A DNA stretch of 64,000 nucleotides. Origin: Burkholderiales bacterium (lineage in GTDB: Bacteria > Pseudomonadota > Gammaproteobacteria > Burkholderiales > SG8-41). The DNA is taken from positions 912,915-976,914 of the forward strand of contig DATAJS010000010.1 of assembly GCA_036262035.1 (NCBI GenBank), read 5' to 3'. The notes beneath the pieces were generated by a model. It was not told the DNA's origin and made no database searches. It worked only from the letters and a program-made list of their open reading frames with translations. The translations under genes were made by a program, and so were the position numbers. Positions 1 through 8,999 of this stretch are shown one piece after another (within the stretch, counting starts at the first letter, position 1; each line of letters starts with the position of its first letter).

Positions 1-195
1 ACGACGGTCGGCAACACCACGACCACCACGACCGCGACCGACAAGGGCACGACCACCACGACGACCAAGGCCAGGACCAAGCACAAGAAGAAAGCGAAGA
101 AATCCAAGCGCCATGCCAAGGCCAAAGCGAATGCAGGCGGCGCGACCGCGACCAGCGGTCCGGGCGGCGCGTCGAGCAGCGCGACGTCGAAGTAA
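1..195 (+). CDS. C-terminal end of a Thr/Lys-rich protein (partial)
   Basis: Frame 1 is open from the window edge to a TAA at 193-195, giving 64 residues. The stretch is low complexity: runs of Thr with Asn and Asp, then a Lys/Arg/Ala-rich basic patch, then a Gly/Ser/Ala/Thr tail. A rho-independent terminator follows 20 nt after the stop, which supports a real gene end. Such basic, disordered tails are seen on exported or DNA-associated small proteins, but the informative part is outside the window and no function is assigned. Confidence 0.6.
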   Translation, partial: TTVGNTTTTTTATDKGTTTTTTKARTKHKKKAKKSKRHAKAKANAGGATATSGPGGASSSATSK

Positions 196-214
196 GCAGC
201 GCCCCACGCGAGCA

Positions 215-243
215 AAAGGGCAGCCGGCCGGCTGCCCTTTTTC
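215..243 (+). terminator. Rho-independent terminator
   Basis: GGGCAGCC and GGCTGCCC form a perfect GC stem around a short GG/CC centre, preceded by four A and followed by five T. The A-flank and T-run make it usable in both directions. It closes the gene ending at 195. Confidence 0.85.
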
Positions 244-249
244 TGATGC

Positions 250-311
250 CGTCGTCCCCGCGAAGAGCCTGCCCCCGAGTGATGTAGTCGGGGGCGGGGA
301 CCCATTTTGAC
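250..311. repeat. Dispersed ATTCCC-type palindromic repeat, diverged copy
   Basis: An intergenic element with a GTCCCCGCGAAG start, an inner CCCCCGA...TCGGGGG inverted repeat and the ending CCCATTTTGAC. It is related to the better copies at 10138 and 19231, which share the GTCATTCCCG and AATCCATTTTGAC ends, and it resembles the dRS3-like repeats of proteobacteria. Confidence 0.55.
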
Positions 312-316
312 TTTGC

Positions 317-349
317 TTTTCCTCTGCGTCCTCCGCGTCCTCTGCGGTT
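317..349. repeat. Dispersed repeat with CTCTGCGTCCTC units
   Basis: Three near-copies of an 8 to 9-base unit (CTCTGCGTC, CTCCGCGTC, CTCTGCGGT). The reverse complement (CGCAGAGGACGC...) matches the element at 7698-7736. Both lie immediately upstream of a coding start, so this is a second intergenic repeat family in the window. Confidence 0.6.
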
Positions 350-381
350 AATGCTTTAACATGCCGTGCAGGAGGAGGCCG

Positions 382-1356
382 ATGACAACGATACGCACCA
401 TCGCGGCGGCGTCGCTCGCGTTGTTCGCCGCCGCAGCTCAATCAGCGGAACAAGCACCTCAGTATCCCACCCGCCCCATACGCTGGATCGTCCCCGTTCC
501 CGCGGGCTCCACGACCGACATCGTCACGCGCCTCGTCGCGCAGAAGATGAACGAAGCGTGGGGCCAGCAGGTCGTCGTCGACAACCGCCCCGGCGGCGTC
601 TTCACCGTCGGCAGCGAGATCGTCGCCAAAGCCGCTGCCGACGGTTACACCGTCGGCACGCTGCTCACGCCGCACGTCGTCAATCCGTTCGTGCTGAAGA
701 ACCTGCCTTACGACACCGCGCGCGATTTCACGCCGGTGTCGTTGATGGTGATCGTGCCGGGCGTGATGACCATGTATCCCGGCGTGCCGGCGAACAACCT
801 GAAGGAGGTGATCGCGCTCGCGAGAGCGAAACCCGGCGCGCTCAATTTCGGCTCGCCCGGACAGCTCACCTCGGGGCACCTGTCGATGGAGCTCCTCAAC
901 CTGCAGGCGGGTATCAAGATCACCCACATCCCGTACAAGGGCGGCGCGCCGGCGATCATCGACCTCATCGGCGGGCGCATACAGTTCATGATCAGCGGCC
1001 CGCCCGGCGTGCTCCCGCACATCAAGGCGGGCAGGCTGAAGGCGATCGCGACGACCGCGGCGAAGCGCTCGCCGGGATTGCCCGACACCCCGACCTTCGC
1101 CGAGTCGGGCATGCCCGGTTTCGATACCTACGAGTGGTACGGCGTCTTCGCGCCGGGCCGCATGCCCAAGCCGGTGCTCGCCAGGCTCTCGGGCGAGATC
1201 GCGCGCATCATCAAGCTGCCCGACATGAGCGACAAGCTCGCGGCGCAGGGTGCGATCCCCGTCGGCAACTCATCCGACGAGTTCGCGCGCTTCGTCAAAG
1301 CCGAGATGGATCAGTGGGGCAAGCTCGCTCAGAAAATCGGTCTGAAACCGGATTAG
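382..1356 (+). CDS. Bug-family (TctC) periplasmic solute receptor, orphan
   Basis: A 324-residue extracytoplasmic receptor of tripartite tricarboxylate transporters. A signal peptide (MTTIRTIAAASLALFAAAA, cleaved near residue 22) is followed by the family's YPTRPIRWIVPVPAG segment, the N-terminal edge of the ligand site, and by the conserved VVDNRPGG. The start at 382 is chosen over the in-frame ATG at 361 because an AGGAGG ribosome site lies at 370-378 and the signal peptide begins there. No tctA or tctB partner is adjacent. It is convergent with the prpD-like gene, and a role in capturing a carboxylate for the neighbouring catabolic genes is inference. Confidence 0.9.
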   Translation: MTTIRTIAAASLALFAAAAQSAEQAPQYPTRPIRWIVPVPAGSTTDIVTRLVAQKMNEAWGQQVVVDNRPGGVFTVGSEIVAKAAADGYTVGTLLTPHVVNPFVLKNLPYDTARDFTPVSLMVIVPGVMTMYPGVPANNLKEVIALARAKPGALNFGSPGQLTSGHLSMELLNLQAGIKITHIPYKGGAPAIIDLIGGRIQFMISGPPGVLPHIKAGRLKAIATTAAKRSPGLPDTPTFAESGMPGFDTYEWYGVFAPGRMPKPVLARLSGEIARIIKLPDMSDKLAAQGAIPVGNSSDEFARFVKAEMDQWGKLAQKIGLKPD

Positions 1357-1433
1357 GGCGTCGGGGCGCGCAAGCGCATCAGTCGTAGCGCCGCCAGGCG
1401 CATAAGCGCGCCGTTGCGCGGGGAGGCGCGGCT

Positions 1434-2879
1434 TCAGCCGCGAGGACCAGCGGCGTAGACCTTTCCGGGGAACGCCTCCACGATCGCGCGGGCCGCGTCG
1501 TCGTGCGCCTCCAGGTCCATCACGACATCGGCCAGCCGCTGCGCATCGGCATCGCCCGCATTCAACCCGAACGCGAGGCAGCTCTTCACCTTGGCGAGCA
1601 GGTCCGCCGGGCTCATCGGGTCCTGCGGGCTGCCCTTGATGGTGTCGCTCGCCGCTACTCTTACTTCGCCGTTCTTCAGGGTCACGCGCACGCTCGCGGG
1701 TTCGATCGCGGTCGGATCGATCTCGGGGGCGGACACGACGCGCGCCGCGCCCGCCAGCGCGACGATGCGCGGATCGGAGATCGCCGGCTTCTGGTAGGTC
1801 GAGAGATCGACGCGGCCGTCGGCGAGCGCGCGCGCGAAGCTGTACGACGCGTTGAACTGCGCGTGCACGACCGAATCGCGCGTCACGTCGTACGGCTCGC
1901 CGACGGTGAGCCAGTTCACTTCGCCCATGCGGATCTCGATCGCTGCGACGTCTTCGGCGCGCACGCCCTGCTCGTGCAGACGGATGCCGAGACCGATCGG
2001 GGTGTGATTGCAGCGGCAGCAGGGAAACGGCTTGAAGCTGTATTCGGGTGTGCGCCACGTCGTCCCGAGGCCGTCGGTGAGGATCTCGTGCTTCACTTCG
2101 CCGCGCTCGTACAGCGCGAAGAGACCCGCGTTGCCTTCGAGCGTGCGCCGCGTCCCCGTCAAACCGTCGGCGGCGAGGAATGCGCCCGTGACGGCGTTGC
2201 GCGCCGCGAAGCCCGCGCCGAGCCGTTTCGACAGCACGCCGTCGCGCATGCTCTGCGCCGAGCCGGCCGTCTGGTGATAGGCCATGCCGAGCGCGTTAGC
2301 CAGGCCTTCGCCGTCGAGGCCGAGCAGCCGTCCGGCGCCGAGGCTCGCCGCGAGCGTACCGAAGATCATCGTCGGGTGCCAGCCTTTGCCGAGGCTGTTG
2401 TAGCAGGCGAGGCCGAAGCGCGCGTGCAATTCGGCAGCCGTAGCCATCGCGAGCAGGAAATCGCGGCCGCTCACGTGGCCGACGTCTTCGGCCGTCGCGA
2501 GCAGCGTCGGCACCACGACGCTGCTCGTGTGCACGCGCGCGGGGTCGTGCTGGTCGTCGAAGTCGAGCGCATGCGCCGCCGCGCCGTTCGCCATCGCAGC
2601 GGTCGGCGGGCTGTAGCGGCGCTTGCCGATGAGGCCGGTGGCCGATCCCGAGGTCTCCCAGCGCGACAGCCGCGCATCGAGCTCCGGAATGCCGGGCGCC
2701 GCGCGCGCGCCGCCGATCACGCCGAGCACGTCGAGCATCAGCGCTTTCGCGGTCGCCACCACCGCGGGCGGCAGGTCCTCGTAACGCCACGCTGCGATGG
2801 TCTCGCAGAGCTCGCGGCTGTAGCCTTCCGCGAGATCGTTGTCGCGGGCGAGTTTCAACGGTGCTTCGGCGCTTCCCAT
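1434..2879 (-). CDS. MmgE/PrpD-family protein
   Basis: A 481-residue member of the MmgE/PrpD family, which includes 2-methylcitrate dehydratase and related lyases or hydratases of small carboxylic acids. The all-helical N-terminal domain carries the family's HALDFDD near residue 100 and a following HTSSVVVPTLLA stretch; the C-terminal half is the alpha/beta lid domain. Its start overlaps the end of the upstream lysR gene by 25 nt, so the two are probably co-transcribed. No prpB or prpC is nearby, so true methylcitrate dehydratase activity is not supported; a catabolic hydratase for an uptake substrate is the best guess. Confidence 0.88.
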   Translation of the reverse strand: MGSAEAPLKLARDNDLAEGYSRELCETIAAWRYEDLPPAVVATAKALMLDVLGVIGGARAAPGIPELDARLSRWETSGSATGLIGKRRYSPPTAAMANGAAAHALDFDDQHDPARVHTSSVVVPTLLATAEDVGHVSGRDFLLAMATAAELHARFGLACYNSLGKGWHPTMIFGTLAASLGAGRLLGLDGEGLANALGMAYHQTAGSAQSMRDGVLSKRLGAGFAARNAVTGAFLAADGLTGTRRTLEGNAGLFALYERGEVKHEILTDGLGTTWRTPEYSFKPFPCCRCNHTPIGLGIRLHEQGVRAEDVAAIEIRMGEVNWLTVGEPYDVTRDSVVHAQFNASYSFARALADGRVDLSTYQKPAISDPRIVALAGAARVVSAPEIDPTAIEPASVRVTLKNGEVRVAASDTIKGSPQDPMSPADLLAKVKSCLAFGLNAGDADAQRLADVVMDLEAHDDAARAIVEAFPGKVYAAGPRG

Positions 2880-3799
2880 GATGTTCCCCGAGTGTGTCTT
2901 CCGCTTCGATTATAGGGACTGGCCCAAGCTTCCTCGAACAGGAGGTCGACGTAGGCTTGCGCCGCGGGCGAGAGGCGGCGCCTGGCGTGCGTGATGATGC
3001 CGATGCGGCGCGTGGGCCTGGGCGCGCCGAAAGGCTTCGACCCGAGGCCGTTCATGTTGAGCTCGCCCAGCGCGATGCGCGGCATCGCGGTGACGCCGAG
3101 CCTTGCCCGCACCATCGCGAGCGCGGTCACCATGCCGGCGACGTCGTAGGCCGGCTCCGCCGCGCGCCCGAGGTGCCGGTCGACGATCGTGCGCACGTTC
3201 GAGCGGCCGGTGAGGAGCACCAGAGGCTCGTTGGCGAAATCGCGCCAGGCGACGGTTCGAAGCTTCGCGAACGCGTGCCGCGCCGGAAATACCGCGACCA
3301 GCTCGTCGTCGATCAGCGGCGCGAAATCGAGGTCGGCGTGCGCGGTGTCGAGCGTGCCGATGCCGAAATCGATCTCGCGCGACAGCACTTTCTCGACGAT
3401 GTTGAGGTTCTGCTCCTCGATCAGCCGCACGTGGATGTGCGGGTGTCCGGCCTTGAAGCGCGCCAGCGCGGTCGTGGCGGCGGCGAAAGCCACCGAAGGC
3501 AGCGACGCGAACGCGATGCGCCCGCGTTTCCCGCCCGCGATCTCGCGCATGGTGACGTGCGCATCCTCGAGATCGTCGAGCGGCCGCTGCACCATGGCGA
3601 GAAAGCGCGTGCCGGCCTCGGTCAGCTCGACCCGCCGCGTGGTGCGCTCGAACAGCCGCACCTGCAGCGCGTTCTCGAGCTGGCGGATGAGCTGGGAGAA
3701 CGCGGGCTGGGTCATCGCGAGCTCGCGCGCCGCGGCGCTGAACGAGCCGCAGCGCGTCAGCGCGACGAACCCGGCGAGCTGCCTGAGCTTCAGATTCAT
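2855..3799 (-). CDS. LysR-family transcriptional regulator
   Basis: 314 residues. The winged helix-turn-helix occupies residues 1-60 (LRQLAGFVALTRCGSFSAAA, then MTQPAFSQLIRQLE as recognition helix), and a periplasmic-binding-protein-like effector domain follows from about residue 90. It is transcribed divergently from the hydantoinase genes, with 88 bp between the two starts, and overlaps prpD downstream. This is the usual LysR arrangement, so it probably controls the hyuAB operon, prpD, or both. The effector is unknown. Confidence 0.93.
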   Translation of the reverse strand: MNLKLRQLAGFVALTRCGSFSAAARELAMTQPAFSQLIRQLENALQVRLFERTTRRVELTEAGTRFLAMVQRPLDDLEDAHVTMREIAGGKRGRIAFASLPSVAFAAATTALARFKAGHPHIHVRLIEEQNLNIVEKVLSREIDFGIGTLDTAHADLDFAPLIDDELVAVFPARHAFAKLRTVAWRDFANEPLVLLTGRSNVRTIVDRHLGRAAEPAYDVAGMVTALAMVRARLGVTAMPRIALGELNMNGLGSKPFGAPRPTRRIGIITHARRRLSPAAQAYVDLLFEEAWASPYNRSGRHTRGTSWEAPKHR

Positions 3800-3887
3800 A
3801 AGTCGTCAGTATAAATGGGCAGTGAATATCTATTTGTGCCATGAATGCCGGCCCCCTAACATCGGGAAAACCTCGCACGGAGCATCC
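3800..3887. promoter_or_regulatory. Divergent lysR/hyuA control region
   Basis: This 88-bp AT-richer gap separates the divergent lysR and hyuA starts. It must hold both promoters and the likely LysR site; an imperfect inverted repeat is visible around ATAAATGGGCAGTGAATAT. Exact boxes cannot be fixed by eye. Confidence 0.4.
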
Positions 3888-5978
3888 ATGGGCATCCTCT
3901 CGGTCGGTATAGACACCGGCGGCACGTTCACCGATCTCGTGGCGGTCGACGCTTCGAGCGGCCGCTATCACTATTACAAGGTTCCGACGCTCACCGCCGA
4001 CCCCGCCAAAGGCATCCTCGACGGCGTCGCCGAGCTGCTCGATCAGAACGGTCTGAAACGCGGCGACGTGAAGTTCCTCGTCCTCGGCACCACGCTGGCG
4101 ACCAATGCGGTGCTCGAAGGCAAGTGGGCGCGCACCGGGCTCATCACCACCCGCGGTTTCCGCGACGTGCTCGAGCTCGCGCGCCAGCGCCGGCCGCATT
4201 ACTTCAACCTCGACATCCCCAAGCCGATGCCGCCGGCGCCGCGCGATTGCCGCATCGAGGTCGAAGGACGCATCGCGGCGGACGGCGCCGAAGTGACGCC
4301 GCTCTCCGAAGACGAGATCGCGCGCGCGATTCGTGAGCTGAAGGCGAAGCACGTCGACGCGGTGGCGGTCTGCTATCTCCACGCGTACGCCAATCCCGAG
4401 CACGAGGAGCGCACGCGCGCGCTGGTGAAGGAGCTCTGGCCCGAGGTCTATCTCTGCACCTCGAACGACGTGCTCGCCGAGTTCCGCGAGTTCGAGCGCT
4501 TCGCCACCGCCACGGTCAACGCGAGCCTGATGCCGATCATGGACCGCTATCTCGAGCGCTTCGAGCAGGGCGTGGCCGACCTCGGCATCCGCCATGCCCC
4601 GCGCGTCATGCAGTCCAACGGCGGCGCGGTGTCGCCCGGGGCGGTGCGCAAGGTCCCGGTGAACACCTTCTTCTCCGGCCCGGCCGGCGGCGTGATCGGC
4701 AGCGTCGGCCTCGGCAATCAGCTCGGACTGCCGAACCTCATCACCTTCGACATGGGCGGCACGAGCACCGACGTGTGTTTGATCCGCGACGGCGAGCCCG
4801 CGAAGAAGAGCGAGCGCGCGATGGGCGGTTTCCCGGTGCGCACGCGCACCCTCGACATCCATACCATCGGCGCGGGCGGCGGCTCGATCGCGTGGACCGA
4901 CGCCGGCGGCCTGCTCAAGGTCGGCCCGCAGAGCGCGGGCGCATATCCGGGTCCGGCCGCCTACGGCCGCGGCGGCACGCAGGCCACGGTCACCGACGCC
5001 AACGTGGTGCTCGGCCGGTTGAATCCCAAGACGCTGCTCGGCGGGCGCATGGCGATGCACGCCGACAAGGCCGAAGCGGTCATCGACGAGCTCGCCGCGA
5101 AGCTCAAAGTCGACCGCACCAAGGCGGCCGCGGGCGTCATCGAGATCATCAACGTCAACATGATGGGTGCGGTGCGCGTGATCTCGGTCGAGCAGGGCGA
5201 GGACCCGCGCGACTTCACCCTCGTCGCTTTCGGCGGCGCGGGCCCGCTGCATGCGGCCGACGTCGCGCGCGCGATGGGCATGCGCAAAGTGCTGGTGCCG
5301 CCGCGGCCGGGCCTGCTCTCCGCGATCGGTCTCCTGCACGCGGAGGTGCGCGGCGACTTCAGCCTGACGCGCCTGGTGCGCGCCGAAGCTTCGGGTTTGA
5401 AGTCTCTCAACGAGGGCTTCGCGACGTTGGGCGAGCGCGGCGCGCAGTGGCTGAAAGGCGAAGGCGAAGAGCGCGGCACGTATCAATGGTTTGCGGACCT
5501 GCGCTACTTCGGGCAGAACTTCGAGCTCATCATGGAATTGAAATCGGACAAGCTCGACGCGCGCACGCTCGACAGGCTGCGCGAGGCGTTCCACCACCGC
5601 CACAAGGACTACTACGGCTACGACATGCGCGCGCAGCCGGTGGAGATCGTGAACTTGAGGCTCGTCGTCACCGGCAAGCGTAAGCCGACGCCGGCCGAGC
5701 GCGCGAAGCTGGCGCGCGGCGATCTGAAGTCGGCGCTGCTCGAGAAACGCAAGGTGTGGTTCCCCGAGACCGGTTACGTCACCACGCCGGTGTACGACCG
5801 CGACCGGCTCCCCGCCGACGCGCGCATCACCGGCCCGGCGATCGTCGAGCAGATGGACACCACGACGGTCGTGCCGCCCAAAGCGAAGCTCAAACAGGAC
5901 CGCTACGGCTACCTGCACATGGAGCTGGAAACCGCAACGAGCAAGCCAGTGCGCCGTGCCGGCGCGCTCGCCGCCTGA
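3888..5978 (+). CDS. Hydantoinase/oxoprolinase A subunit (HyuA/AcxA type)
   Basis: A 696-residue ATP-dependent subunit of the hydantoinase A / 5-oxoprolinase / acetone carboxylase superfamily. The N-terminal phosphate-binding motif DTGGTFTDLVA (residues 8-18) marks the actin-like ATPase fold; LGTTLATNAVLEG and FDMGGTSTDVCLI are the other family signatures. The frame stays open upstream to 3189, but that stretch is antisense to lysR, and homology begins at the ATG at 3888. It overlaps no other gene and is followed after 10 nt by the B subunit. The substrate (hydantoin, oxoproline-like lactam or ketone) cannot be told from sequence alone. Confidence 0.92.
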   Translation: MGILSVGIDTGGTFTDLVAVDASSGRYHYYKVPTLTADPAKGILDGVAELLDQNGLKRGDVKFLVLGTTLATNAVLEGKWARTGLITTRGFRDVLELARQRRPHYFNLDIPKPMPPAPRDCRIEVEGRIAADGAEVTPLSEDEIARAIRELKAKHVDAVAVCYLHAYANPEHEERTRALVKELWPEVYLCTSNDVLAEFREFERFATATVNASLMPIMDRYLERFEQGVADLGIRHAPRVMQSNGGAVSPGAVRKVPVNTFFSGPAGGVIGSVGLGNQLGLPNLITFDMGGTSTDVCLIRDGEPAKKSERAMGGFPVRTRTLDIHTIGAGGGSIAWTDAGGLLKVGPQSAGAYPGPAAYGRGGTQATVTDANVVLGRLNPKTLLGGRMAMHADKAEAVIDELAAKLKVDRTKAAAGVIEIINVNMMGAVRVISVEQGEDPRDFTLVAFGGAGPLHAADVARAMGMRKVLVPPRPGLLSAIGLLHAEVRGDFSLTRLVRAEASGLKSLNEGFATLGERGAQWLKGEGEERGTYQWFADLRYFGQNFELIMELKSDKLDARTLDRLREAFHHRHKDYYGYDMRAQPVEIVNLRLVVTGKRKPTPAERAKLARGDLKSALLEKRKVWFPETGYVTTPVYDRDRLPADARITGPAIVEQMDTTTVVPPKAKLKQDRYGYLHMELETATSKPVRRAGALAA

Positions 5979-5988
5979 GGAGCGCCGC

Positions 5989-7677
5989 ATGGCCCGCACG
6001 TCTAAGACCCGCCTGCAGATGAAAACCGCGCCGGTGAACAAGCGCCCGGCGGTCGATCCGATTCAGGCCGAGGTCGTCGCGAGATTCCTGCTCGCGACCG
6101 CCGAAGAGATGGGCGCGACGCTCACCCGCACCGCGTTCTCGCCGAACATCAAGGAGCGCGCCGACTGCTCGACCGCGATCTTCGACCGCCACGGCGAGGT
6201 GATCGCGCTCGCGCAGCGCGTGCCGATCCATCTCGGCTCGATGGTCGGCGCGGTCGACGAGATCCTGAAGCGCTTTCCCGAGTCCGAGATCAGGCCCGGC
6301 GACATGTTCGTCGCCAACGATCCGTACAACGGCGGCGGCACGCATCTCCCCGACATCAACGTGATCGCGCCGGTGTTCATCGGCAAGCGGATCGTGGCGT
6401 ACGTGGCGAACATCGCCCACCACGCCGACGTCGGCGGCATGGTGCCGGGGTCGGAAGCCGCGGTGTGCCAGTCGATCTACCAGGAAGGCATCCGCATCCC
6501 GCCGGTGCGCATCCTATGCGAAGGAAAGTTGAACCGCGACGTCTTCGACGTGATCCTGCTGAACTCGCGCACGCCCGACGAGCGCGTCGGCGACCTCCAG
6601 GCGCAGTTCGCGGCGAACACCGTCGGCATGCGCAGCGTGCTCTCGCTCTTCGACCGCTACGGCGCGAAAGAGACCGAGGCGACGATCGCCTCGTATCTCG
6701 ATTTCACCGAGAAGCGCTTCCGCGCCGCGATCGAGAAGCTGCCGGCGGGCCGTTACGTCGCCGAGGATTTCCTCGACGGCAACGACGAGACGAGCGTCGC
6801 GCGCATCAAGCTCACGCTCACCGTCGGCAAAGGCCGGCTGCATTTCGATTTCGCGGGGTCCGATCCGCAGTTGAACTGCGCGCGCAACATCCCGTATCGC
6901 GCGCTGCTCGCGACGGTCTACACCGTCGCCAAGGCGCTGCTCGATCCCGAGGTGCCCGCGAACGCGGGCTATTACCGCACGCTGGAGATCAGCGCGCCGC
7001 CGGGGTGCGTCGTGGGCCCGGTGCCGCCCGCGGCGATCGGCTGCCGCTCGATCTCGGCGAGCGTGCTCGGCGACGTCATCGCCGCGGCGCTGTCGCAGGC
7101 GCTGCCGCACAAGGCGCTCGCGGGCAGCGGTCCGCACCATCTCTACGTGCTGTCCGGAACCGATCCGCGCAACGGGACTTATTTCGTCAACTACGAGACG
7201 CTCGCCGGCGGCATGGGCGCGCGCGCGAATCGCGACGGTGTGGACGGCGTTCGCGTCCATGCATCGGGCTCTTCGAACCTGCCGGTCGAAGCGCTGGAGC
7301 ACGCGTATCCGTTCAGGGTCGAGCGTTACGCGCTGTGGGAAGATTCGGGCGGCGGCGGCAAGTATCGCGGCGGCATGGGCGTGATCCGCGATTACCGCGT
7401 GCTCGCGGACGACATCGTGGTGTCGCTGTCGTCGGAGCGCCAGCATGTGGCCGCGCTCGGCGCCGGCGGCGGAGACGCGGGCAAGCTCGGCGCGTTCATC
7501 CTGAATCCGGACACGCCGGAGGAGCGCAAGCTGCCGGCTGCGGCGGCCGACGTGAGGCTGCCGCGCGATTCGGTGCTGCGCATCGCGACGCCGTCGGGCG
7601 CGGGTTATGGGGCTGCGAGCGAGCGCGACGCGGCAGCGGTCGAGCGCGACGTGCGCGAAGGGCGGGCGAGCGCGTAG
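5989..7677 (+). CDS. Hydantoinase/oxoprolinase B subunit (HyuB type)
   Basis: A 562-residue partner of the upstream A subunit. The family hallmark GDMFVANDPYNGGGTH is at about residues 104-119, with HHADVGGM shortly after, which carries metal-binding His and Asp. The ATG at 5989 follows a GAGG ribosome site at 5977-5980 that overlaps the A-subunit stop, so the two are translationally linked, as is usual for the heteromeric enzymes. Together they would open a cyclic amide or carboxylate an activated substrate at the cost of ATP. Confidence 0.92.
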   Translation: MARTSKTRLQMKTAPVNKRPAVDPIQAEVVARFLLATAEEMGATLTRTAFSPNIKERADCSTAIFDRHGEVIALAQRVPIHLGSMVGAVDEILKRFPESEIRPGDMFVANDPYNGGGTHLPDINVIAPVFIGKRIVAYVANIAHHADVGGMVPGSEAAVCQSIYQEGIRIPPVRILCEGKLNRDVFDVILLNSRTPDERVGDLQAQFAANTVGMRSVLSLFDRYGAKETEATIASYLDFTEKRFRAAIEKLPAGRYVAEDFLDGNDETSVARIKLTLTVGKGRLHFDFAGSDPQLNCARNIPYRALLATVYTVAKALLDPEVPANAGYYRTLEISAPPGCVVGPVPPAAIGCRSISASVLGDVIAAALSQALPHKALAGSGPHHLYVLSGTDPRNGTYFVNYETLAGGMGARANRDGVDGVRVHASGSSNLPVEALEHAYPFRVERYALWEDSGGGGKYRGGMGVIRDYRVLADDIVVSLSSERQHVAALGAGGGDAGKLGAFILNPDTPEERKLPAAAADVRLPRDSVLRIATPSGAGYGAASERDAAAVERDVREGRASA

Positions 7678-7697
7678 ACTCTGCGATGCGTCAAAAA

Positions 7698-7736
7698 CAT
7701 GAACCGCAAAGACGCAAAGGACGCAAAGGAAAAGCG
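7698..7736. repeat. Dispersed repeat with CGCAAAGACGC units overlapping a start region
   Basis: AACCGCAAAGACGCAAAGGA followed by a further CGCAAAGGA unit. It is the same family as the inverted copy at 317-349. It ends two bases before the preferred start codon at 7738 and supplies that gene's AAGGA ribosome site. Confidence 0.6.
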
Positions 7737-7737
7737 A

Positions 7738-8937
7738 ATGAACAAAATCGATGACGGCGTTGCGCTGGCCGAAGCGCGGTCGCACTTTCCGGCGCTCGAG
7801 CGCTGGACTTACCTGGATGTCTCCGCGCGGGGCGTGATCTCGAACGAGGCGCGGGCGGCGATGGATGCGCACCTCGACGACCGCATGTACAACGGCGCCA
7901 CCGACAAGGCGGATTTCTTCGCGCTGATCGAGCGCGCGCGCGAGCGTTTCGCGCAGCTCGTCAACGCCGAGCCCGACGAGATCGCCTACACCAAGAACAT
8001 CTCCGAAGGCCTGAACATGATCGCCACGGCGATCGACTGGCACCGCGGCGACAACGTGGTGCTGTGTCCGGAGCTCGAGCACCCGAACAACGTCTACGCG
8101 TGGCTCAACATGCGTCGCTACGGGGTCGAGGTGCGCATGGTGCCGGCGCGCGAAGGCCACATTCCGATCGGCGAGATGATCGAGCGCATCGACGCGCGCA
8201 CGCGCGTGGCGACGGTATCGACGGTGTCTTTCGCGCCGGGTTTCCGGACCGACGTGGAGACGCTAGGCCGCGCATGCCGCGACAAAGGCGTGCTGCTGCT
8301 CGTCGACGGCGCGCAATCGGTCGGCGTGATGCACACCGACGTCAAGGCGTCGGGCATCGACGCGCTCGCGGTGTCGACCCAGAAAGGGCTCCTCGCGCTC
8401 TACGGCATGGGCTTTCTGTACGTGAAGCGCGACTGGGCGGAGCGGCTGAAGCCCGCGTATCTGGCGCGTTTCGGCGTCGATCTCGGCGACGCGCACGAAG
8501 CGAGCCTCGGCAGCTACGACTACCGGCTCGCGGCGGGTGCGCGGCGCTTCGATCTCGGCAACTACAACTTCCTCGCCACGACCGCGGTCGACGCGTCGAT
8601 GAAGCAGCTTCTCGAATGGGATACGCGGCGCATCGAGCCTTACGTGCAGGGGCTCACGCACTCGCTGGCGCGGGGGTTCCTCGACCTCGGCCTCAAGGTC
8701 GCCGGCGGCGAGCCCGGCGCGCATCTCACCAAGATCGTCACCATCGGCGAGATGAGCGCCGACCACTACGGCACGGGCGACGAGCGCTACAACCGGCTTT
8801 ACGAGCATCTCGCCGCGAACCGCGTGAAGCTCTCGATACGCCGCGGCATGCTGCGCTTCTCGATGCACGTCTACAACAACCTGGACGACGTGGAGAGGGT
8901 GCTGGGGTTGACGAGGGAGTTCCTGAGGAAGCCGTGA
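7738..8937 (+). CDS. Class V aminotransferase (cysteine-desulfurase-like PLP enzyme)
   Basis: 399 residues of the fold-type I aminotransferase class V family. DGAQSVGVM carries the Asp that holds the PLP ring nitrogen, and STQKGLLAL carries the Schiff-base lysine at about residue 212. An in-frame ATG at 7699 would add residues encoded entirely by the dispersed repeat, so the start at 7738 with an AAGGA ribosome site is preferred. It follows hyuB by 60 nt and precedes another PLP enzyme, which suggests a shared catabolic operon. Family members include desulfurases, isopenicillin-epimerase-like enzymes and kynureninase-like enzymes, so the reaction is undetermined. Confidence 0.85.
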   Translation: MNKIDDGVALAEARSHFPALERWTYLDVSARGVISNEARAAMDAHLDDRMYNGATDKADFFALIERARERFAQLVNAEPDEIAYTKNISEGLNMIATAIDWHRGDNVVLCPELEHPNNVYAWLNMRRYGVEVRMVPAREGHIPIGEMIERIDARTRVATVSTVSFAPGFRTDVETLGRACRDKGVLLLVDGAQSVGVMHTDVKASGIDALAVSTQKGLLALYGMGFLYVKRDWAERLKPAYLARFGVDLGDAHEASLGSYDYRLAAGARRFDLGNYNFLATTAVDASMKQLLEWDTRRIEPYVQGLTHSLARGFLDLGLKVAGGEPGAHLTKIVTIGEMSADHYGTGDERYNRLYEHLAANRVKLSIRRGMLRFSMHVYNNLDDVERVLGLTREFLRKP

Positions 8938-8990
8938 AACGTGAAACCGGCGCAACGCCGTAAAATCGTTTCACGTTTTACTTTTCACGT
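8934..8990. repeat. Intercistronic heptad repeat palindrome (GTGAAAC)n
   Basis: GTGAAACGTGAAAC overlaps the stop codon at 8935-8937. A loop and the opposite arm (GTTTCACGTTTTACTTTTCAC) follow, ending 10 nt before the next ATG. It is one of three copies in the window, all sitting between the stop and the next start of co-directional genes. Confidence 0.65.
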
Positions 8991-8999
8991 ATCACCAGA

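Noticed and set aside
3189..3887. N-terminal extension of hyuA from 3189
   Set aside because: This part is antisense to lysR, and the conserved DTGGTFTD motif belongs within the first 20 residues, which fits the start at 3888.
2910..6041. A 1,043-codon open frame on the minus strand opposite hyuA and lysR
   Set aside because: It is rich in Arg, Ala and His with no domain signature, and is the third-position shadow of the high-GC hyuA frame. The many similar long antisense frames (for example opposite valS, pepA and the PilB-like gene) were rejected for the same reason.
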